The translations under genes were made by a program, and so were the position numbers. DNA of 64,000 bases from Haloechinothrix alba (GTDB lineage: Bacteria; Actinomycetota; Actinomycetes; Mycobacteriales; Pseudonocardiaceae), in NCBI RefSeq assembly GCF_900188115.1, contig NZ_FZNW01000004.1, forward strand, positions 62,001-126,000, written 5' to 3'. Under the pieces are notes generated by a model. That model saw only the letters and a list, made by a program, of their open reading frames with translations, was not told the origin of the DNA and did not search any database. Below are positions 58,025 through 64,000 of the stretch, in pieces. Within the stretch, counting starts at the first letter, position 1. Every line of letters begins with the position of its first letter.

Positions 58025-58705
58025 TTAGTCGCCCTCGCCCGGCGGCAACGTGCCTCGCTTCCTCCTCGGACGCCGCTTGATCTCGACACCGCCCCAGAAG
58101 GCCAGTCCGTTGACATTCAGCACGGGACCGTCGGCGAGGGGTTCCTCTGCCTCGTTCCCGCTGCTCTCGAACGCTCCCATCAGGCCGATACCGTTGACCT
58201 CGACGTGGATGTCGTCCGGCACGATGATATCGATGCCTGCCATGATGGCCACCGCCGTGATCGTGGTGTGCCGTTCGGCGAACCGCGCCTGTCGCAGGTC
58301 GATGACCACCCCACCCCAGAAGGCGCAACTTGTGTGCTGGGGCGGTATCACCCAGCGGCCCTTGCGCTCGGTACCGGTCATGACGGCGATCGAGGTCGTC
58401 GATCCAGGGGTACCGCCGATCAGATCACCCGGCGCTCCGCCGGTGCGGGACGCCTGCTTGCCAGGCGTTGTAGCGAGGTCGGTTCCCGGTGCTTCGCCCG
58501 GCCGACCGCCCGGAAGGTCCACCGCGAGCGGTTCGAGGTCGGCGAAGGTCCTGGCGGCGTACGCCGATTCCACCCGCGTCTCGAACTCGACCATCGTCAG
58601 CCTGCCCTCGCTGAAGGCGGTTTGCAGGTGCCGGACCACCCGCTCCCGGTCCGCGTCGGAGGCACGCAGATATCCTCGGTCCGCGCCACCGTCCTGATCG
58701 TCCAC
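58025..58705 (-). CDS. DUF1707 protein with LiaF-like C-terminal domain
   Basis: 226 residues. LRASDADRERVVRHLQTAFS and GRLTMVEFETRVESAYAART are the DUF1707 domain. After a Gly/Pro linker, GRWVIPPQHTSCAFWGGVVI and NGLAFWGGVEIKRRP form a repeated beta motif like the cell-wall-active antibiotic response domain. DUF1707 proteins are common in actinobacteria and are thought to sense envelope state; the role here is unproven. GTG 58705 is chosen as the domain follows at once. It is divergent from upp. Confidence 0.85.
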   Translation of the reverse strand: MDDQDGGADRGYLRASDADRERVVRHLQTAFSEGRLTMVEFETRVESAYAARTFADLEPLAVDLPGGRPGEAPGTDLATTPGKQASRTGGAPGDLIGGTPGSTTSIAVMTGTERKGRWVIPPQHTSCAFWGGVVIDLRQARFAERHTTITAVAIMAGIDIIVPDDIHVEVNGIGLMGAFESSGNEAEEPLADGPVLNVNGLAFWGGVEIKRRPRRKRGTLPPGEGD

Positions 58706-58777
58706 GATGTGTGAGTCTAACGGCACGCAGGCGCCGGTGTGTGCCGGAACCACGAACACAGCTACCGTCTGGGAATC

Positions 58778-59401
58778 ATGGACCTCACAGTCATCGATCA
58801 CCCGCTGGCCAAGGTGCGCCTGTCCGTCATGCGTGAAGCCGGTACCGGCAACGCGGCGTTTCGTGCCGCGCTGGACGACCTCACCATGATGCTGGTGTAC
58901 GAGGCGGTGCGCGGTACGCCGCTACGCACCGAGCGCATCCGGACCCCGCTCGTCGAGACGGACGGCTACCGCCTCGCGCAGCCCCCGCTGCTGGTGCCGG
59001 TGCTGCGCGCAGGGCTGGGTATGGCCGATCGCGCGCATCAGCTCATCCCGGAGGCGCAGATGGGCTTCGTCGGGCTCGCGCGGGACGAGGAGACCCTGCG
59101 GCCCGAGCCCTACATGGAATCGCTTCCCGGGGACCTGTCCGGGCAGCCCGTGTTCGTGCTGGATCCGATGCTGGCCACGGGCGGGTCGATGGAGTACACG
59201 GTGGGGCTGCTGGCCGCACGCGGCGCGGAGGAGATCACCGTGGTGTGCGCGCTGGCCGCGCCGGAGGGGGTGGAGCGGCTACGCGCGTCCGACCTGCCGG
59301 CCCGGGTGGTCACCGCCAGCGTCGACGAGCGGCTGGACGACGCCGGGTTCATCGTTCCCGGCCTCGGGGACGCCGGCGACCGGCAGTACGGACCCCGGTA
59401 G
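58778..59401 (+). CDS. upp: Uracil phosphoribosyltransferase
   Basis: 207 residues. MDLTVIDHPLAKVRLSVMRE starts the family, RTPLVETDGYRL and PVLRAGLGMADRAHQLIPEA follow, and the PRPP loop is VFVLDPMLATGGSMEYTVGLL. It makes UMP from uracil and PRPP. ATG 58778 is supported by the family start; the longer frame from 58739 is not. It adds to the pyrimidine-salvage genes nearby (cdd, deoA, deoC). Confidence 0.97.
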   Translation: MDLTVIDHPLAKVRLSVMREAGTGNAAFRAALDDLTMMLVYEAVRGTPLRTERIRTPLVETDGYRLAQPPLLVPVLRAGLGMADRAHQLIPEAQMGFVGLARDEETLRPEPYMESLPGDLSGQPVFVLDPMLATGGSMEYTVGLLAARGAEEITVVCALAAPEGVERLRASDLPARVVTASVDERLDDAGFIVPGLGDAGDRQYGPR

Positions 59402-59415
59402 CGCCCGGACGAGAT

Positions 59416-59440
59416 CGAGCCGAAGGGGTCCTTCGGCTCG
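59416..59440. terminator. Bidirectional terminator between upp and hisS
   Basis: CGAGCCGAAGG and CCTTCGGCTCG form an 11-bp perfect stem around GGT. It sits 15 nt after upp and 16 nt beyond the hisS stop. Confidence 0.8.
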
Positions 59441-59455
59441 CCACCACGCCGGGTA

Positions 59456-60754
59456 TCAGCGGTCGGCGCCGAGCAGCGTGCTGATCGCCTCGGCCGCTTC
59501 CTCGTGCGGTACCTGTCGCTGGTCACCCGAGCCGAGGTCGCGCACGGTCACGGTGCCGTCCTGCCACTCCTCGGCGCCGACGATGACGACTGCGCGCGCG
59601 CCGGCCCGGTCCGCGCGGGTGATTTCCTTACCGAGCTTGCGCGGCTCCAGCGGGACCGAGGTGCGCAGCCCGGCCCTGCGCAGGGTGCGCGCGACCGTCC
59701 GCGCCGCGTCGTCCTGCTCGGCTGTCACCGGGATGACCACGACGTCGACCTCGCCGCGGGGAGCGGGGGAGAGGCCGTGGGTGTCGAGGAAGTCGAAGAG
59801 CGTGACATCTCCCATGCCGAACCCGATGCCCGGGATCTGCTTCGGGGTGAACAGGCCCGCCAGGTCCGCGTAGCGCCCGCCGCCGAACAGGGCGCGGTTG
59901 TTCTTGCCCGAGGTGTCGAAGACCTCGAACACGGTAGAGGTGTAGTAGGCGAGACCCCGCACGATGTGCGGATCGAAGCGGATGAGGTCGGCGGAGCTGC
60001 TACGCAGGGCGCGCACCACGTTGGAGTTGCCGGTGACCTCGTCCGGTAGCTCGTCGAGCAGGGACGTTCCGGCCCCGAGGACATCGGTGAGCCCGGCGAA
60101 CTGCTTGTCGTCCAGCCCGATCTCCGCGGCGTCGGCGGCCAGGCGCTCGCTGTCGTACTTCTCCCAGCGGTCCACCAGGGCGAAGACCTCGCCGAGCTGG
60201 TCGGTCCGTACCCCGACGAGCTCGGTCAGGGCCGCGGACAGCAACTGGCGGTCGTTGACGCGGATGACGAACGTGTCCTCGTCGGCGCCGAGCGAGCGCA
60301 TCATGCTGTCGATGAGCTCGAACATCTCGATCTCGCAGGCGGCGGCCTCGGAACCGAAGATGTCCACGTTGATCTGCCAGTGCTCCCGCACCCTGCCACG
60401 CTGCGGGCGCTCGTAGCGGTGGCAGTTCGGGTGGCTGTACCAGCGCACGGGGAACTGCAGCGAGCCGGCGTTACCGGCGACCATGCGCGCGGCGGACGGG
60501 GTCATCTCCGGGCGCAGCGCGAGCCTGCGCCCACCCTGGTCGGTCAGCGTGTACAGCTGCTGGTTGGCGATCTCCTCGCCGGACTTGGCCTCGTAGATCT
60601 CCGCGGGCTCCAGCTGGGGCCCGTCGTAGCGCCGGAAACCGAAGCGCTCGATGACGTCGTAGAGCCGGTGGAATACCTGGGTTCGCACGGACATCTCGTC
60701 GGGCAGGAAATCGCGCGTCCCCCGGTAGGGTGCGGTCGGCTGGTACTCGGTCAC
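59456..60754 (-). CDS. hisS: Histidine--tRNA ligase-type protein
   Basis: 432 residues. Class II motif 1 (APYRGTRDFLPDEMSVRTQV), motif 2 (LALRPEMTPSAARMVAGN; CHRYERPQRGRVREHWQINV), and motif 3 (RALFGGGRYADLAGLF) are clear, with HisRS marks FDPHIVRGLAYYTSTVFEVF. The C-terminal anticodon domain follows (VVVIPVTAEQDDAARTVART). GTG 60754 has GAGGAA 5 nt upstream and gives a normal N-terminus; the longer frame to 60922 overlaps a repeat array and is not coding. Confidence 0.95.
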   Translation of the reverse strand: MTEYQPTAPYRGTRDFLPDEMSVRTQVFHRLYDVIERFGFRRYDGPQLEPAEIYEAKSGEEIANQQLYTLTDQGGRRLALRPEMTPSAARMVAGNAGSLQFPVRWYSHPNCHRYERPQRGRVREHWQINVDIFGSEAAACEIEMFELIDSMMRSLGADEDTFVIRVNDRQLLSAALTELVGVRTDQLGEVFALVDRWEKYDSERLAADAAEIGLDDKQFAGLTDVLGAGTSLLDELPDEVTGNSNVVRALRSSSADLIRFDPHIVRGLAYYTSTVFEVFDTSGKNNRALFGGGRYADLAGLFTPKQIPGIGFGMGDVTLFDFLDTHGLSPAPRGEVDVVVIPVTAEQDDAARTVARTLRRAGLRTSVPLEPRKLGKEITRADRAGARAVVIVGAEEWQDGTVTVRDLGSGDQRQVPHEEAAEAISTLLGADR

Positions 60755-60823
60755 CGGGTATTCCTCGGCCAGTTCTCGTCGGGTGCGGTACCCGTCGAGG
60801 ATATCGGCTCGCGCGTACCCCGC

Positions 60824-60927
60824 GTGTCGGGCACTGCGAAAGCCCGTGTCGGGTGCGCCGACAGTCCGTGTTGGGATCAGTGCGTCTGTGGGCCCGACAC
60901 GGGGTGCTGACGGGCCCGACACGGGCT
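60824..60927. repeat. 22-nt periodic repeats in both orientations
   Basis: GTGT(C/T)GGG units begin at 60824, 60846 and 60868 (22-nt period). Their complements (CCGACACGG) recur with GACAC at 60896 and 60918, again 22 nt apart. AGCCCGTGTCGGG at 60841-60853 is a perfect inverted repeat of 60915-60927. The array fills the gap between the MFS stop and hisS start and can form a large stem, so it probably ends the lprG-MFS transcript. It is related to the array at 37257. Confidence 0.8.
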
Positions 60928-62528
60928 CAGCCGGAGCGTTCGCTCCCGCGGGACGAACCGATGAGCAGCGCGAGCGCTCCGCCCGCGACGCAGATCACCG
61001 CGGTGAGAGCGAAGGTCTCGCCGTACTGGGTCAGCAACGCCTCCCGGACGGCCGCGGTGTAGGCGGCCTCGGCCGCCTCGAAGGCTTCCTGCGAGGGGTA
61101 CAGGGGCCGGACCGGGACGTCGAGATCGGCCGTGAGGCTGTGGAACCGGTACAACCCCCACGCCGACAGCGTGGCCAGGCCGACCAGCATGCCGGTCATG
61201 CGCGCCACGACCACCGCGGCGGAGGCGATGCCGTGCTGCAGCGGTGGAACCACCCGGAGCGCGGCCGCCGAGACGGGCGCGATGACGAGCCCGAGGCCGA
61301 GACCGACCAACGCGAGGTCCGTGTCCAGGCGGGGTAGGGCGATACCGGCGAGCTCGTGCCGCGCAGCGAGTACCTCGGCGGGCCAGCCGGACATCAGCCA
61401 GAACCCGCAGGCGGCGATCAGCATGCCGGCCGTCGCCACCCACCGCTCGCCGAGCCGGGAGCTGAGCAGCCCCCCGAGCAGGGCGCCCGCGGGAAGCGCG
61501 AGCAGGAACCGGAGCAGGAGCATGATCGCCCCCGTGTCACCCTTGCCGAGCAGCGACTGGGCGAACAGGTCGACGTTGACCAGCGTGACCATCAGCGCGG
61601 TGCCCGCCGCCGCGCTGACCGCGAGACCGGACAGGAACGGCCGCATCGCCACGCCTGCGGTATCGACCAGCTTGGTGCGTGCGCGCAACTCCCACGCCAC
61701 GAGCCCCACAAGGGCCACTCCCGCGCAGACCAGCAGCGGCACTCCCCGCTCTGGCAGGACCTGCTCCCCGGGTTCGGGGTTGTACAGCCCGATCACCAGC
61801 AGGCCGAGCAGCACGGCGAGAAGCCCGCCGCCGACCACATCCACACGCGGCTTACCTGCGGATACCGACCGGTCCCTTCCGGGCGGCGCGGGCAACGCGT
61901 AGTGCACGGCCACGATCGCGAGGATCGCCAGCGGGATGTTCATCCAGAACACGCTGCGCCACCCGGCCAGTGCGGCGAGCGCGACTCCGTACACTGGTCC
62001 CAGCACCGCGCCGAGCTCCTGCGCAGCCCCGATACCGCCGAGCACGCCCGCGCGGCCGTGCCTGCTCCACAGGTCGGCGGCAAGTGCCATGGTGACCGGC
62101 AGTAGCGCGCCGCTGGCGACTCCCTGCACCACGCGCCCGGCCACGAGCACCGGCACTGTGGGGGCCACAGCAGTGAGCGTAGAGCCCGCCAGGAAGGCGG
62201 CGAGGCAGATCTGCAGTACGCGCTTGCGGCCGTAGCGGTCGGAGGCCTGCCCGAGCAGCGGCATGGCGGCCACGTAACCGAGCAGGAAACCGGTCACGAC
62301 CGGGGTGAGGCGTTCCAACCTGTTCAGCGGGATCCGCAGGTCCGCCATGATCTCGTTGAACAGGCCGATCACCACGTAGGTGTCCAGTGCACCGAGGAGC
62401 ACGACCATGCCGCCCGCACCGATCGCGACCGACCGCGCACGGCGCGAGCCTGCTACGGGTCCAGCCGGGTCGTCCTCCGGAGCGGTCAGCGTGGCCCCCT
62501 CGTGTTCGCTGCCTCGCGGCCGGCTCAT
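60927..62528 (-). CDS. P55-type major facilitator transporter (LprG partner)
   Basis: 533 residues with about fourteen membrane helices. The MFS motif A is GQASDRYGRKRVLQ after the second helix, and LGALDTYVVIGLFNEIMADL opens the first. A long periplasmic helical hairpin (VRPLYPSQEAFEAAEAAYTA) precedes the last helix, as in the mycobacterial P55 (Rv1410c) transporter. Its ATG overlaps the lprG stop by four bases. In mycobacteria LprG-P55 exports lipids and affects drug tolerance. Confidence 0.85.
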   Translation of the reverse strand: MSRPRGSEHEGATLTAPEDDPAGPVAGSRRARSVAIGAGGMVVLLGALDTYVVIGLFNEIMADLRIPLNRLERLTPVVTGFLLGYVAAMPLLGQASDRYGRKRVLQICLAAFLAGSTLTAVAPTVPVLVAGRVVQGVASGALLPVTMALAADLWSRHGRAGVLGGIGAAQELGAVLGPVYGVALAALAGWRSVFWMNIPLAILAIVAVHYALPAPPGRDRSVSAGKPRVDVVGGGLLAVLLGLLVIGLYNPEPGEQVLPERGVPLLVCAGVALVGLVAWELRARTKLVDTAGVAMRPFLSGLAVSAAAGTALMVTLVNVDLFAQSLLGKGDTGAIMLLLRFLLALPAGALLGGLLSSRLGERWVATAGMLIAACGFWLMSGWPAEVLAARHELAGIALPRLDTDLALVGLGLGLVIAPVSAAALRVVPPLQHGIASAAVVVARMTGMLVGLATLSAWGLYRFHSLTADLDVPVRPLYPSQEAFEAAEAAYTAAVREALLTQYGETFALTAVICVAGGALALLIGSSRGSERSG

Positions 62529-63235
62529 TCGGGCGGACTCACCGTGACCGGTTCGTTGACCTCGGACAGCGTGACGTCGACGGTCGGCGTCTCGTCGCCG
62601 CCCGCTTCCGGGAAGGACAGCGTGACCTTGACGGGAAGGTGGTCCCGTTCCTCGTCCAGCCACAAAGTGATCTCCGCGTCGGACTCGACGCCGGGTATCA
62701 GCTCGTCGATGACCTGGTGTTCCACGGTACCGGTCACCCTGTGGGTCTCGGTGCCGTCGACGGTGTCGGTTCCGGTTGTCTCCGCCTCCCGCACCTGGTC
62801 GAGCAGGTGGGCCACGCCGCGCTCGGGGTCGAGCACGGCGGACGGGTCGTAGATCGAGGTGACCCGGTCGGCGGGGATCTCCTGGAAGCCTCCGGTGGGG
62901 CCTTTCAGGTAGAGGGACTCCTCGTGCAGCACGAACTCCGACTCCACCAGCTGACCACCCATCGACACGGTGGCCACGCCCTGCGCGGCCCCGTACGGCC
63001 CGCCGTCGGTCGTCAGGTCCCCCTCGACCATCTGCACGGTCAGTCCGGGCACATCGCCGGTGGCCTGCAACGCGAAGTGCGCGCTCGTGACCTCACCGGC
63101 GGAGTCGGCGGCGGCGTCCAGTAGCGTGCCCGCGGCGGGCAGGTCCTCGTCGTCCGATGTGCACGCCGCCGCGGCCAGCGCGGTCGCGGCGACCAGGCAT
63201 GCCGTGCGGCGGACACGTTGTCGAAGCTGCAGCAT
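62525..63235 (-). CDS. lprG: LprG/LppX-family lipoprotein
   Basis: 236 residues. The lipobox is ALAAAAC. LLDAAADSAGEVTSAHFALQ and GDLTTDGGPYGAAQGVATVS, then ESLYLKGPTGGFQEIPADRV, and DAEITLWLDEERDHLPVKVT match the LppX_LprAFG fold, a hydrophobic lipid-binding cup. It carries triacylated glycolipids across the cell wall with the downstream MFS protein. Overlap with the transporter start (ATGA) supports the pair. Confidence 0.87.
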   Translation of the reverse strand: MLQLRQRVRRTACLVAATALAAAACTSDDEDLPAAGTLLDAAADSAGEVTSAHFALQATGDVPGLTVQMVEGDLTTDGGPYGAAQGVATVSMGGQLVESEFVLHEESLYLKGPTGGFQEIPADRVTSIYDPSAVLDPERGVAHLLDQVREAETTGTDTVDGTETHRVTGTVEHQVIDELIPGVESDAEITLWLDEERDHLPVKVTLSFPEAGGDETPTVDVTLSEVNEPVTVSPPE

Positions 63236-63256
63236 TCCCGCATGGTAGACCGCGCG

Positions 63257-63709
63257 CTACGGCATGACGTTCGCGGCCAACGTGGCGCCCAGCTCCCAGC
63301 ACGTATCGAGATCCTCATTGCCGGGTTCGCCGGTGACGGTCACCGGCTCGGCCGCCTTCTCCCACCCGAGCCCGGTGATGATGCTCTCGATCCCGCGGGT
63401 GGTGCCCGACGTGTCGCTGCCCCCGTGCACGTAGTAGCTGAACGGCCTCCCCCTCGTGGCGTCCAGGCAGGGATAGTAGATCTGGTCGAAGAAGTGCTTG
63501 AGCGCCCCGGCCATGTAGCCGAGGTTCGCGGTCGTGCCGAGCAGGTAACCGTCGGCCTCGAGCACATCGGACGCCGTCGCGGCGAGCGCCGGCCTGCGTA
63601 CGACCGTCACGCCCTCGATCTCGTCGGTGGTCGCGCCGTCCACGACGGCCTCGAACATCGCCTGCACGTTCGGTGAGGGGGTGTGGTGCACGATCAACAT
63701 AGTGGACAT
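63257..63709 (-). CDS. Flavodoxin/FMN-reductase-like protein
   Basis: 150 residues. MLIVHHTPSPNVQAMFEAVV is the phosphate-binding start, ADGYLLGTTANLGYMAGALK the second FMN loop, and SYYVHGGSDTSGTTRGIESI the third. The fold is the NAD(P)H-dependent FMN reductase/flavodoxin type. It may move electrons to an unknown partner. ATG 63709 begins at the first strand. It ends 22 nt from the lprG start. Confidence 0.85.
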   Translation of the reverse strand: MSTMLIVHHTPSPNVQAMFEAVVDGATTDEIEGVTVVRRPALAATASDVLEADGYLLGTTANLGYMAGALKHFFDQIYYPCLDATRGRPFSYYVHGGSDTSGTTRGIESIITGLGWEKAAEPVTVTGEPGNEDLDTCWELGATLAANVMP

Positions 63710-63783
63710 GACCTCACTGTGCACCACGACGTTGCCGCGTGGAGCGCGGCCCGCGTACCCCGGCGGGTGAGCGGGTGGCTCGC

Positions 63784-64000
63784 TCAGCCCTCGAGCAGCG
63801 CGCGGGTGTCCGCGTGCAGAGCCGAGAGGGCGTTCGCCGCAACACGCCGTGCCTGCTGCAGAGCCTCGGGTGAGCCCTGCTCAGGGGGCGGTTCGACTAC
63901 CTCGAGGTAGGCCTTGATCTTGGGTTCGGTGCCGGACGGGCGCACGACGACGCGGACGCCCGCCCCGGTCAGGCGCAGCGTGTCGGACCCGGGAAGCAGG
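63784..64000 (-). CDS. Phosphosugar mutase, C-terminal end
   Basis: The gene runs off the end of the window; about 72 residues remain. VRVVVRPSGTEPKIKAYLEV is the phosphate-binding loop of alpha-D-phosphohexomutases (RPSGTEPK), and it is followed by a helical end with a TGA at 63784-63786. It could be a phosphomannomutase or a phosphopentomutase; position beside deoA, deoC and upp fits a role for ribose- or deoxyribose-1-phosphate. The N-terminal part is outside the window. Confidence 0.85.
   Translation of the reverse strand, partial: LLPGSDTLRLTGAGVRVVVRPSGTEPKIKAYLEVVEPPPEQGSPEALQQARRVAANALSALHADTRALLEG

Overview
The window is about 70% GC and has the gene content of a filamentous actinomycete. 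A Pseudonocardiaceae-type genome (Amycolatopsis/Saccharomonospora/Saccharopolyspora relatives) is the best inference. The evidence is a fused FbiC for coenzyme F420, an ImuB-DnaE2 mutasome, an LprG-P55 pair, SCO4848-type membrane proteins, XRE/DUF5753-DUF397 regulator pairs, frequent GTG starts and many start/stop overlaps. I found no tRNA, rRNA or CRISPR array, and no complete insertion sequence.

Layout. 1-4046: end of imuB and complete dnaE2 (damage-induced mutagenesis). 4101-6566: a pentapeptide-repeat protein facing a TNT-type NAD glycohydrolase toxin, with a palindromic element between them. 6649-13733: a DMT transporter, folD-DUF3017, several small conserved proteins, a lipoprotein, NADP isocitrate dehydrogenase and a DUF4326 protein. 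13814-16633: xth followed by a roughly 2-kb lower-GC island carrying an HTH/DUF397 pair and small ORFs; a 55-bp copy of the xth 3' end lies at its far side, as expected for an integrated element. 17465-24547: fbiC, then the phosphate system pstS-pstC-pstA-pstB, preceded by a four-unit PHO box. 24590-31245: a CitA/CitB-like two-component system divergent from a tripartite tricarboxylate transporter operon with two binding proteins.

31337-35494: a YihY/BrkB protein, an SGNH hydrolase, a D-Ala-D-Ala carboxypeptidase and two small membrane proteins. 35896-40819: an unusual acyl-CoA dehydrogenase-like enzyme with an AT-rich leader, then the sdhCDAB operon on the minus strand. 41240-48201: a BMP-type nucleoside ABC transporter operon running into cdd and deoA. 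48223-54123: an unknown small protein, a coiled-coil protein, an acidic conserved protein and a DUF3516 Ski2-like helicase. 54190-56982: a gluconate locus (gntR divergent from gntK and a frameshifted gntP). 57070-64000: deoC, a DUF1707 protein, upp, hisS, P55-type MFS transporter with LprG lipoprotein, a flavodoxin-like protein and the end of a phosphosugar mutase.

How parts work together. The BMP transporter, cdd, deoA, deoC, upp and the mutase make a nucleoside uptake and salvage neighbourhood. The pst genes form a PhoP-controlled phosphate uptake unit with a hairpin separating the binding protein from the permease genes. Two families of short repeats are spread between genes: a perfect palindrome with 18-23 bp arms at 4699 and 35500, and 22-nt periodic repeats at 37257 and 60824. 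The most unusual items are the xth-flanked island, these repeat families, the toxin architecture, the broken gntP and the acyl-CoA dehydrogenase with Asp at the usual Glu position.
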